The translations under genes and the position numbers were made by a program. From contig CAYXHZ010000057.1 in assembly GCA_964465065.1 (NCBI GenBank), positions 1 through 20,221 on the forward strand: DNA of 20,221 nt. The letters are read 5' to 3'. Source of the stretch: CAYMND01 sp964465065. Its GTDB lineage: Bacteria; Acidobacteriota; Aminicenantia; UBA2199. Of the stretch, positions 7,275 through 15,654 are shown in pieces (position 1 is the stretch's first letter; each line of letters begins with the position of its first letter). The notes under the pieces were generated by a model, which did not search any database, was not told the origin of the DNA, and was given only the letters and a program-made list of their open reading frames with translations.

Positions 7275-7751
7275 TCAATCGTCGCCGAAGATTTTCAGCC
7301 ACTGGTCGACCTCGTTGTCGCTGAGTTGGCCGTGGATGCGTTTCTCCTTCTCCTGGCGCCGATCCTGGATGCGGTTGATCCGCTTGAGGTCGAAATAGAA
7401 TTCGATGGCGTTCATGGCCCGCCCGCCCCGATCTCTGGCCAGGTCCTTGAGCTTTTTGTCCGAACTGACCAGGACGACGTCGCGGCAGCTGCTGTACTCC
7501 TTCATCAGCCGCTCGATCACGTCATCGGCCGTTTCCCCCTCGCAGGGGAAGAGGACCGAAAACCTTCCGTCGCCGATCGGCGGAACGACCTCGTCGCCGC
7601 GGGCGCCGTCAAAGACCAGCACCACCGAATTGCTGCGATGCCGCTGAAATTGCACCATCAGATCGATCAGCTTCTGGCGCGATCCGGATTCGGCCTGGGC
7701 CAGGTCCGGCGAACTGCCGATCACGTTGTTTCCGTCAATCAGGTAGGGCAT
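7275..7751 (-). CDS. yacP: YacP-like NYN-domain endoribonuclease
   Basis: The 158-residue product has the NYN/PIN-like fold of the YacP (Rae1) group. The N-terminal YLIDGNNVIG supplies the first acidic residue, VVLVFDGARGDE the second, and DVVLVSSDKKLKDLARDRG the third. In Bacillus subtilis the homologue Rae1 cuts mRNA in the ribosomal A site; whether this protein does so is not shown. The C-terminus is a charged helical tail (DRRQEKEKRIHGQLSD). It lies 25 bases after the HIT gene on the same strand, so it is probably the last gene of a murA-HIT-yacP transcript. Its stop is 13 bases from the birA stop on the opposite strand. Confidence 0.85.
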   Translation of the reverse strand: MPYLIDGNNVIGSSPDLAQAESGSRQKLIDLMVQFQRHRSNSVVLVFDGARGDEVVPPIGDGRFSVLFPCEGETADDVIERLMKEYSSCRDVVLVSSDKKLKDLARDRGGRAMNAIEFYFDLKRINRIQDRRQEKEKRIHGQLSDNEVDQWLKIFGDD

Positions 7752-7776
7752 AGTCGGTCACTAAATCCCCAAAGTC

Positions 7777-8106
7777 TCAGCCGGGAGGCCAGGACATGTC
7801 GCGCCCGGCCAGCAGGTGCAGGTGCAGATGGAATACGGATTGCCCGGCCCGCGGGCCGTTGTTGATCACCAGCCGGTAGTCCCTCAGCCCGAGATCGGCG
7901 GCCAGGCGGCGGGCCGTCAGCAGCAGGTGGGCCAGCAGCGCCGGATCGTCGGTGGCGGACAGGGAATCGCAATGCCGGCGCGGGATGATCAGAATATGGG
8001 TCGGGGCCGCCGGATTGATGTCGGCGAAAGCCACGGCCAGTTCGTCCTCGTAGAGCAGCTTGGCGGGAATCTCTTTTTTGGCGATGGCGCAAAAGACGCA
8101 TTCCAT
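7777..8106 (-). CDS. HIT-family nucleotide-binding hydrolase (HinT-like)
   Basis: The 109-residue product is a histidine-triad protein, probably a purine nucleoside phosphoramidate hydrolase of the HinT type. It begins MECVFCAIAKKEIPAKLLYE, the usual family start with a CxxC pair, continues with HILIIPRRHC, and ends with the triad HLHLHLL about 15 residues before the C-terminus. The full length fits HinT. I chose the ATG at 8106 over longer upstream frames because the family begins here and murA ends one base before it, which indicates coupled translation. The physiological substrate cannot be told from sequence. Confidence 0.93.
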   Translation of the reverse strand: MECVFCAIAKKEIPAKLLYEDELAVAFADINPAAPTHILIIPRRHCDSLSATDDPALLAHLLLTARRLAADLGLRDYRLVINNGPRAGQSVFHLHLHLLAGRDMSWPPG

Positions 8107-8107
8107 G

Positions 8108-9379
8108 TCACACCCCCTCCGGAGTCTGTATGATTTCCAGTCTGGCGCCCAGGGACACGATCTTTTCCGGCATGTCCTGGTAGCCGCGGAACAGTTGCCG
8201 GGCATTGCTGATCCAGGTTTCCCCGTCGGCCCGGGAAGCGGCCAGAAGCAGGGCGGCCGAGGCGCGCAGGTCGGTGGCGTTGATCCGCGCCCCCTGCAGC
8301 CGGACCGGTCCGCGGATTTCGGCCCGATTCTGCCGCACCTGGATGCAGGCGCCCATTTTGACCAGTTCCAGGGCGTGCTGCATGCGGTTGTCGAAAATGG
8401 TCTCGGCGATCTGCGATTGCCCGTCGGCCTGGGTCAGCAGCACCATCATCTGCGCCTGCAGGTCGGTGGGAAAGCCGGGGAAGGCCTCGGTGGCGATGTC
8501 CAGTCCCCTCAAGTCACGGCCGCTGACCGTAATGGTCCGTTCCGCGCAGCGCACATCGGCTCCGGTCCGGACCAGCAGATCGAGCAGGCTGCCCAGATGA
8601 TCGGCCCGGGCGTCGTGTACGGTGACCGAATTGCCCGGAAAAGCGCCGGCGATCAGCCAGGTCCCGGCCTCGATGCGGTCGGCGATGATCCGGTGCCGGC
8701 CCCCGGTCAGTGGCTGGCCGTCACGCCCCTGCACGGTGATGGTGTCCTGTTGGCAGTCGATCCGGGCGCCCAGCGAGTTCAGCAGCCGCACCAGGTCCCC
8801 GACCTCGGGTTCCAGGGCGCAGTTCTCCAGCCGGGTCTCGCCCTGAGCCAGACAGGCGGCCATGACCAGATTTTCGGTGCCGGTCACGGTTTTCTGGGGA
8901 AAACGGAAGCGGTTGCCGGTCAGTCTGGGGCAATCGGCTACGATGTGGCCGTCCTCTTCGTCGACCCGGGCGCCGAGCCGGCGCAGGCCGTCCAGGTGAT
9001 AGTTGATCTGACGGCCGCCGATGGGGCAACCGCGCGGCAGAGCCACCCGGGCCTTGCCCATCCGCGCCAGCAGTGGGGCCAGCACCAGGATCGAGGCGCG
9101 GGAAATCCCCACCACCCTGCCCGGAACGTGCACCGTGTCCAGCCCGTCGGCCAGCAGATCGACTGCAGCGCCGTCGCGTTCGACCTTTACCCCCAGGTGG
9201 CACAGGGCCTCGATCATCGAATCGATATCCTCCACCCGGGGCACATTTTCCAGCTGCACGGTCCGGTCGCTGAGCAGCGCGGCCGCCAGTTCCGGCAGAG
9301 AGGCGTTCTTGGCGCCGGCGACACTGACCTCCCCGCGCAGAGGGAAGGGTCCGAATATTTTCAGCTTACGATTGCCCAT
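8108..9379 (-). CDS. murA: UDP-N-acetylglucosamine 1-carboxyvinyltransferase
   Basis: This is the first committed enzyme of peptidoglycan synthesis, adding enolpyruvate from PEP to UDP-GlcNAc in the cytoplasm. The 423-residue length is typical. Key residues are present: GAKNA near 23-27 (catalytic Lys), the active-site loop LPRGCPIGGRQ with the reactive Cys that fosfomycin alkylates, DRIEAGTWL, PTDLQAQ with the catalytic Asp, ATDLRASAALLLA, and the late Arg in LFRGY. A promoter lies directly upstream. The HIT gene follows after a single base. Having Cys rather than Asp in the loop predicts fosfomycin sensitivity at the target level, an inference from family knowledge. Confidence 0.97.
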   Translation of the reverse strand: MGNRKLKIFGPFPLRGEVSVAGAKNASLPELAAALLSDRTVQLENVPRVEDIDSMIEALCHLGVKVERDGAAVDLLADGLDTVHVPGRVVGISRASILVLAPLLARMGKARVALPRGCPIGGRQINYHLDGLRRLGARVDEEDGHIVADCPRLTGNRFRFPQKTVTGTENLVMAACLAQGETRLENCALEPEVGDLVRLLNSLGARIDCQQDTITVQGRDGQPLTGGRHRIIADRIEAGTWLIAGAFPGNSVTVHDARADHLGSLLDLLVRTGADVRCAERTITVSGRDLRGLDIATEAFPGFPTDLQAQMMVLLTQADGQSQIAETIFDNRMQHALELVKMGACIQVRQNRAEIRGPVRLQGARINATDLRASAALLLAASRADGETWISNARQLFRGYQDMPEKIVSLGARLEIIQTPEGV

Positions 9380-9390
9380 ATTGCCTTGAC

Positions 9391-9419
9391 ATTATAGCCA
9401 TTCACCGCCGCCTTTGCAA
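9391..9419 (-). promoter_or_regulatory. Promoter of the murA operon
   Basis: On the minus strand TTGCAA (9419-9414), a 17-base spacer and a perfect TATAAT (9396-9391) lie in the 48-base gap between mnmG and murA. Start of transcription seven bases past the -10 would fall near 9384, only about five bases before the murA ATG and at the edge of the AAGG ribosome-binding site, so the murA message would be almost leaderless. Confidence 0.7.
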
Positions 9420-9427
9420 CCGCCCGT

Positions 9428-11260
9428 CTAGCGCTTCAGGCGCTGCTGACGCAGCAGATAGGCTCGCAGCGCGTTGACGGCGGCCGGCGTCACACCGGCG
9501 ATAGCCTGGGCCTGGGCGACGGTTTCCGGTGCCCGTCGCGACAGACGCTGCCGCATCTCGATGGACAGCCCCGGCACCCGGTCGTAATCGAGGTCTCCGG
9601 GGATGCGCGTGGCCGCAAAGCCCTTCATCTGCTCGACGCGCTGATTCTGGATGCGGATGTAGCCCTCGTACTTGCAGTTGGCCTCCAGATAGGCGCTGTC
9701 GCTCTCGTCCAGCGGCTCGGCGGCCAGAACGCCCTGCTCGTCCAGTTCCTGCAAAGTGGCCCAGCCGACCTCCGGTCTCTTGAGCAACTGGGCGGCGCTC
9801 AGGACCTCGCCCTGCCAGTCGACCCGCCAGGTTCCGATCCGTTCCAGCATGCGCCGCCTTCGCTGCAGGCGCTCCTGGACCTTCCGGTAATAGCCGGTAT
9901 CGAGCAGGCCCAGGCGGTAGGCCGTTTCGGACAGGCGTTCGTGGGCGTTGTCCTCGCGCAGCGACAGGCGGTATTCGGCCCGCGAGGTGAACAGGCGGTA
10001 GGGCTCGTCGACTCCCTGGCGCACCAGATCGTCGACCATGACCCCCAGGTAGCCCTGATGGCGGGCGACGACGAAGGGTTCGGCGCCGCGCCGGGCCAGC
10101 ACGGCGTTGACCCCGGCCAGCAGTCCCTGGGCGGCGGCCTCCTCGTAACCGGAAGTGCCGTTGACCTGACCGGCGCAATACAGACCGGCGACGGTCTGCA
10201 GGCACAGACAGCGATCCAGCTGCCGGGAATCGACGGCGTCGTACTCGATGGCATAGGCCGGGCGCATCATCACCGCCCTGTCCAGACCGGGGATCACGGA
10301 CAGCATGCGCCGCTGCACCTCGACCGGCAGGCTGGTGGACAGGCCGTTGACGTAGACCTCGGCGCAACGGATCCCCTCGGGCTCCAGATAGAAATGGTGG
10401 CTGGAGCGGGTATTGAACTTGACGAATTTATCCTCGATCGACGGACAGTACCGCGGCCCGACGCCCTGGATGCGGCCGCTGTACAGGGCCGAGGATTTCA
10501 GGTTGTCCAGAACGATGTCGCGCATGGCCTCCGGGGTACGGCCGATGTGGCAGAGCACGCGGTTCTTCAAAACCCGCCGGGTACGCAGCGAAAAGGGCTG
10601 CGGCGGCTCGTCGCCGGGCTGCGGGGTGAAGCGGCTCCAGTCGATGCTTTTTCTGTGCAGACGCATCGGGGTGCCGGTCTTGAATCGTTTCAGGTCGACG
10701 CCCAGTCTGCGCAACACGGCCGAAAGGTAATTGTCGGCGATTTCGTTGGCCCGTCCGGCCGCATAGCGCTGATCGCCGATATGAATCAGACCGCTCATGA
10801 AGGTGCCGCCGCACAGGATGACGGCGTCGGCCGCAAAGGTCTCGCCGGTCCCGGTCTTCACCGCGCTCACCTGGCCGCCGTGGACGACGATGTCGCTGAC
10901 CAGACCCTGGTAGAGACTGAGCCCGGGCTGTTTTTCCAGCCAGCGGGACATGTAGGTCCGATAGGCGTCCTTGTCGTTCTGACAGCGGCCGGCCCGGACG
11001 GCGGGTCCCTTGCTGCGGTTGAGGGTCAGGAAATGGATCCCGGTGGCGTCGGCGCAGAGCGGCATGACCCCGCCCAGGGCGTCGATCTCGCGGACCAGGT
11101 GTCCCTTGGCGATGCCGCCGATGGACGGATTGCAGGACATCTGGCCGATGGTTTCCAGGTGCAGGGTGATCAGCGTGACTTCAGCCCCCAGGCGGGCGGC
11201 CGCGCAGGCGGCCTCGATCCCGGCATGGCCGGCTCCGACGACGACGATCTTTTCCTTCAT
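9428..11260 (-). CDS. mnmG: tRNA uridine-5-carboxymethylaminomethyl modification enzyme MnmG
   Basis: This is the FAD- and NADH-dependent partner of MnmE; together they install the cmnm5 (or nm5) group on wobble U34 of several tRNAs. The 610-residue product has the N-terminal dinucleotide-binding motif VGAGHAGIEAA near residues 8-18, the conserved MSCNPSIGGIAKGHL and GPRYCPSIEDK segments containing the two functional cysteines, and the GidA C-terminal helical region (GFAATRIPGDLDYDRVPGL) that contacts MnmE and tRNA. Its ATG overlaps the mnmE stop by four bases (ATGA), so the two partners are translationally coupled. It is the last gene of the rpmH cluster; murA downstream has its own promoter. 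Confidence 0.97.
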   Translation of the reverse strand: MKEKIVVVGAGHAGIEAACAAARLGAEVTLITLHLETIGQMSCNPSIGGIAKGHLVREIDALGGVMPLCADATGIHFLTLNRSKGPAVRAGRCQNDKDAYRTYMSRWLEKQPGLSLYQGLVSDIVVHGGQVSAVKTGTGETFAADAVILCGGTFMSGLIHIGDQRYAAGRANEIADNYLSAVLRRLGVDLKRFKTGTPMRLHRKSIDWSRFTPQPGDEPPQPFSLRTRRVLKNRVLCHIGRTPEAMRDIVLDNLKSSALYSGRIQGVGPRYCPSIEDKFVKFNTRSSHHFYLEPEGIRCAEVYVNGLSTSLPVEVQRRMLSVIPGLDRAVMMRPAYAIEYDAVDSRQLDRCLCLQTVAGLYCAGQVNGTSGYEEAAAQGLLAGVNAVLARRGAEPFVVARHQGYLGVMVDDLVRQGVDEPYRLFTSRAEYRLSLREDNAHERLSETAYRLGLLDTGYYRKVQERLQRRRRMLERIGTWRVDWQGEVLSAAQLLKRPEVGWATLQELDEQGVLAAEPLDESDSAYLEANCKYEGYIRIQNQRVEQMKGFAATRIPGDLDYDRVPGLSIEMRQRLSRRAPETVAQAQAIAGVTPAAVNALRAYLLRQQRLKR

Positions 11261-12615
11261 TTTCCGATACAGAAGCTGGAGAAAATCCGCTCCAGCACCT
11301 CAGATGATGTCACGGCCCCGGTCAGATCCGCCAGCTGATCGTGGAGGATACGGATCTCTTCGGCGACCAGTTCCAGCATCGGCTCGGACTGCAGTTGCCG
11401 CTCGATCCGTTGCAGACCCTGGGCCACTTTTTCCAGCAATTGCCGTTGCCGCAGGCTGACCTGCAGATCGTCGGAACCCGGTTTGAACTGCTCGGACCAG
11501 CTTTCCAGGAGGCGGCGCACCTCGTCCAGCCCCAGGCCGGTCCTGACCGATAACTGGATCGGGCTGTGCTCGGCCGGAATGCCGTCCCAGTCACGGTGAC
11601 CGCCGCCGGCGGCCAGGTCCGTCTTGTTGAGCAGGACCGCCTTGGGACCGTGAGCGAAGCGCTGGAAAAACTCGCGTTCCCAGCCCTGGCCGGGCCGGCT
11701 GACATCGACGACGAACAGCAGGGCCGAAGCGTCCTGCAGGGCGGTCAGGCCGCGTTCGACGCCTTCCCGCTCGATCTCGTCCTGGCTGTGCGGGTTGATC
11801 CCGGCCGTATCCAGCAATTCAACGGCCACGTGGTGCAGGAAGAACCGCTCGCGCAGCACATCCCGGGTCGTGCCCGGACTCGGGCTGACGATGGCCCGCT
11901 GGTCGCCGAGCAGGGCGTTGAACAGCGAGGATTTGCCGGCGTTGGTCGGTCCGGCGATGACGATGCGCAAGCCCTGACTCAGACGTTCGTAAAAAGCGGA
12001 TCTGCCCAGCAGAGCGGTCAGCTTTTCCCGGGCCGACCGCAGAGCCTGAAGCGGCGGTTCCATCTCCAGGTGCTGATCCTGGGCGAACTCGATCGCGGTT
12101 TCCACCCAGGCCGTCAGGTCCAGCAGGGCCGACCGCAAATCCTCGGCCAGGCGGCGCACGGCGCCGTCCATGGCGTTCAGGGACAGACGGTAGGCGGTAT
12201 CGGAAGCGGCGGCGATCAGTTGCCCCAAGGCCTCGGCCGCCGGCAGGTCCATCTTGCCGTTGCGGTAGGCCCGGTAGCTGAACTCCCCCGGCCGTGCGCC
12301 GCGCACCGCATCGCTGCGGGTGATCGCCTCGAGCAGGTTCTGCACCAGGAACGGGTTGCCGTGGACGTGAAACTCGGCCTGATCCTCGCCGGTGTACGAG
12401 GCCGGTGCCGGAAAAAAAACGGCCAGACCGCGATCGATCGCTTCATCGCCGTCGACGAAGTCGCGGAGGTAGAGACGGCGCGCCTGCCAGACCCGTGGGG
12501 GCCGGCGTACGATCCGGTCCAGGACGGCGCGCGTGGCCGGACCGGACACGCGGACCACCGCCACTCCGCTCGACCCCGGCGGAGTGGCCAGAGCGGCGAT
12601 GGTCTTTTCGCTCAT
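11257..12615 (-). CDS. mnmE: tRNA modification GTPase MnmE
   Basis: This GTPase dimerises through its G domain and with MnmG modifies the wobble uridine of tRNAs. The 452-residue protein has the N-terminal folate-binding domain (IAALATPPGSSGVAVVRVSG, then GEFSYRAYRNGKMDL near 110-124) and a helical domain. An inserted Ras-like G domain follows, with P-loop AGPTNAGKSS at 221-230, PGTTRD at 247-252, DTAG at 269-272 and NKTD at 330-333. The C-terminus is FCIGK with the conserved Cys449. The start at 12615 is chosen because MSEKTIAALATPP matches the family and overlaps the jag stop by four bases; longer upstream frames run into jag and are rejected. Confidence 0.97.
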   Translation of the reverse strand: MSEKTIAALATPPGSSGVAVVRVSGPATRAVLDRIVRRPPRVWQARRLYLRDFVDGDEAIDRGLAVFFPAPASYTGEDQAEFHVHGNPFLVQNLLEAITRSDAVRGARPGEFSYRAYRNGKMDLPAAEALGQLIAAASDTAYRLSLNAMDGAVRRLAEDLRSALLDLTAWVETAIEFAQDQHLEMEPPLQALRSAREKLTALLGRSAFYERLSQGLRIVIAGPTNAGKSSLFNALLGDQRAIVSPSPGTTRDVLRERFFLHHVAVELLDTAGINPHSQDEIEREGVERGLTALQDASALLFVVDVSRPGQGWEREFFQRFAHGPKAVLLNKTDLAAGGGHRDWDGIPAEHSPIQLSVRTGLGLDEVRRLLESWSEQFKPGSDDLQVSLRQRQLLEKVAQGLQRIERQLQSEPMLELVAEEIRILHDQLADLTGAVTSSEVLERIFSSFCIGK

Positions 12616-13220
12616 TCCTTCATTCTGATGGTGACCACCTTCTGGAAATCCTCGCCGGCGCTTTCCGAGACCAGGTCCTTGTATTTGTTGATGGTCATGT
12701 GGATGACCCGTCTTTCGAAGGGGTTCATTTCCTTGAGCTCGACCGGCTGGCCTTTGTCGCGCACCTGCTTGGCGTAGCGGTGGGCCATGGTGGTCAGTTC
12801 CTGCTCGCGCTTCTGACGGAAATTCTCGCATTCGCAATAGATCTTTTTCTCGATGCCGTCGGAGAACAGGCGGTTGATCAGGTACTGGATGGCGTTGAGC
12901 AGGTTGCCGTTCTGATAGAGCATCAGCTTGTAGTCGTCGCCCTTGAAATGGATGCGCACGAACTGCTTCTTGCTGCTGATCTGAAAGCTCAAATCCAGAC
13001 CCATGGCCGTGATGAGCTGTTTGACAAAGGTTTCGATATGGCCGGTTTCGCTGTCTTCGCTGGTCCATGCCTCGATGTAGATTTCACGCTGACTATGCCC
13101 GAAGTACTTCGTTTTTTCGGTGATGATGCGGTACTGAACTTCCTCGACATTGACCTTGAAGAGTTCGGCGGCCTGCATCAACGCGTCACGCAGCGAGTTG
13201 GAAGAAAATTCCTGCTTCAT
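12612..13220 (-). CDS. jag: Jag/KhpB-type RNA-binding protein (Jag_N-KH-R3H)
   Basis: The 202-residue product has a Jag N-terminal domain (residues about 1-50), a divergent KH domain (about 60-135) and a C-terminal R3H domain whose signature Arg-x3-His appears in NPFERRVIHMTINKY. In Gram-positive bacteria homologues bind RNA with KhpA and affect cell elongation and division; the role in this organism is unknown. The order yidC-jag-mnmE is conserved widely and supports the assignment. A good ribosome-binding site (AAGGAG) lies seven to eight bases before the ATG. The gene starts 12 bases after yidC and its stop overlaps mnmE by four bases. Confidence 0.93.
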   Translation of the reverse strand: MKQEFSSNSLRDALMQAAELFKVNVEEVQYRIITEKTKYFGHSQREIYIEAWTSEDSETGHIETFVKQLITAMGLDLSFQISSKKQFVRIHFKGDDYKLMLYQNGNLLNAIQYLINRLFSDGIEKKIYCECENFRQKREQELTTMAHRYAKQVRDKGQPVELKEMNPFERRVIHMTINKYKDLVSESAGEDFQKVVTIRMKE

Positions 13221-13232
13221 TGCTTGACTCCT

Positions 13233-15065
13233 TTATTTTACAGCCTTTCGCTTTTCTTTCTTTTTTTCCTGCAGCTCCTCTTTGTGGGCCGCATGGACCT
13301 TGTTGTTGATGATCTGCTGCTGCCCCATCTGCAGCAGGTTGGAAACGAACCAGTACAGGGTCAGACCGCTGGGCAGGTTGAGAACGATGAAGGTGAAGAA
13401 GATGGGCATCAGGTACATCATCTTCTTGTTCATGGCGTCCCCGGAGGAGGGGGTCATGCGGGTGATCAGAATCTGGGTCAGACCGAACAGGACGGGCAGG
13501 ATGTAGAAGGGGTCCTTGACCGACAGGTCCGGGATCCACAGCGCCCAGGCCTCGTGGCGCACGCTGATGGACACCGACAGGAGCTGGAAGAAGCCGAACA
13601 GGATCGGCATCTGGATCAGCAACGGCAGGCAGCCGCCGGCCGGATTGACCTTCTCGCGCTTGTAGAGCTCCATGGTTTCGATGTTGAGGTTGCGCCGCTG
13701 CTCGGGGTCCTTGACATTCTTGTACTTCTTCTTGAGGGCCTTGATCTTGGGCTGCAGTTCCTGCATCTTGGCCATCGATACGCTGGACTTGAAGGTCAGC
13801 GGGAAGAGCACCACCTTGAGCAATATGGTGAACAGGATGATGGCCCAGCCGTAATTGGGGATGATGCCGTGGATGAGCTGAATGCCCTTGAGCATCCACT
13901 TGGCGATGGTGCCGAACCAGCCATACTCGATGATCTGGTGCAGGTTGGGAAACTGGGACTCGAGCTCGGCCAGGGTCTTTTCATCCTTGGGACCGAAGAA
14001 AACCGCGTCGCAGTGATCCAGAATCAGGTAGGCGGACTGTTCGGTCGCCTTGACGGTTTTCCCCTTGCTGTCGACCTTGTCGACCGGCTGGCGCATCACG
14101 GCGTAACGCACCTGGCTGAAACGGGGATCGGTGCGGAAGACGGCGGAAAAATAGGTGTTGTGGTAGGCCGTCCAGTAGAACTGACCGGGCAGGGCGCCGA
14201 CGGCCGTTTCCAGCAGGCTGTCCGGCTGACGGACGGTCTTGACCTTGGCAAAGAGCTGCGAAACCAGGTCGGTACCGGTGTGGCCGCTGATCTTGAGCTT
14301 GGCCTGGGCGTTGCGGTCCTCCTCGCTGACCCGGTTCTCGATGCTGGGGCCGAAAACCAGCGGTGCGCTGATTTCCTTGCCGTTGTGAACCAGTTTGACC
14401 CGGACGCCCATCTGGTAGGTATCCGGTTGGAAGGTGAAAGTCTTCTCGATGGCCAGACTGCGGGCGGGATCGACGAAACGGAAACTCAGGCTCTTGGTCT
14501 GCTCGTCGACGCGGATCGATTCCTGGCCGCCGAAGTCGTACAGCGCCTGGTTCAGCTGTGAGAACAGTTCGTTGCCTTCGAAGGGCGACAGGTGAAACGG
14601 GTAGACATGATTCTGGTCGGCGCTGCGGTGGATCAGGTCCAGCAGCGGCTTTTTATCCTTGGCGACACTCTTGTCTTTGAAGCTGGCGTCATCGGTGTAG
14701 CCTTTCAGTTCGAAGGCGACCAGGGCGGCGCCCTTGTTGGAAAAACGGGCGCGGTAAAGCGGCGTCTCGACGACGATCTGATCGCTTTCCTGGCTGGCCG
14801 ACACGGCCTGGAAGGTCTCGGTTTCCACGGCGAGCGGCGCGGCATCCGTCTCCGGCTTCTTTTCCTTGTCGGAAAACAGGTTCTGCACCGTCTTTTCATC
14901 GATCTGTCCGGCGGCCGGCGCTTTCATTTCGGCGGGCGGCAGCGGGGTGCTGGCGGCAGAGTCGACCGGAGCGGTCTTGGCAGCGGGCGGCACGATGTAG
15001 GCCTGGTAGAGCCACAAAAAGCCCATGATCAGCACAATGGCCAGGATCAAACGTTTGGTATCCAT
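13233..15065 (-). CDS. yidC: Membrane protein insertase YidC (Gram-negative type)
   Basis: This inner-membrane insertase integrates membrane proteins alone or with SecYEG. The 610-residue product is somewhat longer than E. coli YidC. It has an N-terminal membrane segment (residues about 5-23, MDTKRLILAIVLIMGF), then an extended Ala/Pro linker and a large periplasmic P1 beta domain (about 85-380). The conserved C-terminal core has five membrane segments, and the Lys in AIILFTILLKVVLFPLT aligns with the functional Arg of E. coli TM2. SMAKMQELQPKIKALKKKYK is the signature cytoplasmic hairpin. A basic tail (KKKEKRKAVK) may contact ribosomes. The ribosome-binding site GAGGTG lies upstream. The gene starts one base after yidD. 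Confidence 0.97.
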   Translation of the reverse strand: MDTKRLILAIVLIMGFLWLYQAYIVPPAAKTAPVDSAASTPLPPAEMKAPAAGQIDEKTVQNLFSDKEKKPETDAAPLAVETETFQAVSASQESDQIVVETPLYRARFSNKGAALVAFELKGYTDDASFKDKSVAKDKKPLLDLIHRSADQNHVYPFHLSPFEGNELFSQLNQALYDFGGQESIRVDEQTKSLSFRFVDPARSLAIEKTFTFQPDTYQMGVRVKLVHNGKEISAPLVFGPSIENRVSEEDRNAQAKLKISGHTGTDLVSQLFAKVKTVRQPDSLLETAVGALPGQFYWTAYHNTYFSAVFRTDPRFSQVRYAVMRQPVDKVDSKGKTVKATEQSAYLILDHCDAVFFGPKDEKTLAELESQFPNLHQIIEYGWFGTIAKWMLKGIQLIHGIIPNYGWAIILFTILLKVVLFPLTFKSSVSMAKMQELQPKIKALKKKYKNVKDPEQRRNLNIETMELYKREKVNPAGGCLPLLIQMPILFGFFQLLSVSISVRHEAWALWIPDLSVKDPFYILPVLFGLTQILITRMTPSSGDAMNKKMMYLMPIFFTFIVLNLPSGLTLYWFVSNLLQMGQQQIINNKVHAAHKEELQEKKKEKRKAVK

Positions 15066-15066
15066 T

Positions 15067-15297
15067 TTATTTCTTCACCTCACACGATTTCGGAACCGGA
15101 TCGTAGCCGCCGGGATGGAAGGGATGGCAGCGCGCAACACGGGCGGCGGCCATGCCGATGCCGCGCAGCAGGCCGTGTTCGATCAGGGCCTGCCGGGCGT
15201 ATTCCGAGCAGGTCGGATAAAAGCGGCAGTGAGTCCCCAGCACAGGGGACAGAAAACGCTTGTACAATCGGAGCAGGAGCAGCAGCAGGCGGGTCAT
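15067..15297 (-). CDS. yidD: Membrane protein insertion efficiency factor YidD
   Basis: YidD is a small membrane-associated protein linked to YidC-dependent insertion. The 76-residue product shows the family pattern: a leucine-rich amphipathic start (MTRLLLLLLRLYKRFLSPVLG), CRFYPTCSEYA with the two conserved cysteines, and CHPFHPGGYDPVP. Its ATG shares one base with the rnpA stop, and its stop lies one base before the yidC start. Confidence 0.96.
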   Translation of the reverse strand: MTRLLLLLLRLYKRFLSPVLGTHCRFYPTCSEYARQALIEHGLLRGIGMAAARVARCHPFHPGGYDPVPKSCEVKK

Positions 15298-15652
15298 CAG
15301 GCCCCGTTCCCCCTGGTCAGGTAATCGTCCAGGAGGGCGTGGAAGGACTGCAGCGCCGCGGCGGCATCTTTCCGGTTGAAGGCTTTGCGCATGACGAACC
15401 AGATGTCGTAGTGGCCCGGTATGGCCGACTGCCCTACCCTGAAGGCCTCTTTCAACCGACGTTTCATATAATTCCGTTCCACAGCCGAACCCAGCTTCTT
15501 CTTGACTGATACCCCTACGCGATGGTTGGACAGGGTGTTGGCTTTTATATAGAGAAAAAAAAAGGGGAGTACAAACGTTTCCCCTTTTTAAGCAGTCGCA
15601 AGAAATCTTCTTCTCGCTTCAACCGTTTGCTTGCCGGTAAGCGGAAATCCAT
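15297..15652 (-). CDS. rnpA: RNase P protein component, interrupted by a one-base frameshift
   Basis: RnpA is the protein subunit of ribonuclease P, which matures tRNA 5' ends. The coding strand starts with ATG at 15652 (MDFRLPASKRLKREEDFLRL), two bases after the rpmH stop, and reads for 35 residues. A run of nine T (15563-15555) then puts the frame into a TAA at 15547-15545. One extra T would restore a continuous 118-residue protein in which SPFFFLYIKANTLSNHRVGV runs into the signature VSVKKKLGSAVERNYMKRR and a normal C-terminus. Both halves are well conserved, so this is either a sequencing error at a homopolymer, or slippage by polymerase or ribosome. A GTG start at 15482 would yield only the C-terminal half and lacks family support. 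Confidence 0.88.
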
Positions 15653-15654
15653 TG

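Noticed and set aside
7259..7277. Small hairpin TGAGC ... GCTCA overlapping both stop codons of birA and yacP, considered as a two-way terminator
   Set aside because: The stem is only five base pairs with a nine-base loop and no T run on either side, so a terminator cannot be supported.
7777..8205. A longer HIT protein starting at 8205
   Set aside because: The extra 33 residues overlap the end of murA and do not resemble the family; the start at 8106 does.
11257..13068. A 603-codon version of mnmE starting at 13068
   Set aside because: The added N-terminal part lies out of frame over jag and has no resemblance to MnmE; the family start and the ATGA overlap place the start at 12615.
15297..15482. 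A 61-codon short RnpA starting with GTG at 15482
   Set aside because: It begins in the middle of the conserved RNase P signature; the true N-terminus is found upstream in another frame, separated by the T9 run.
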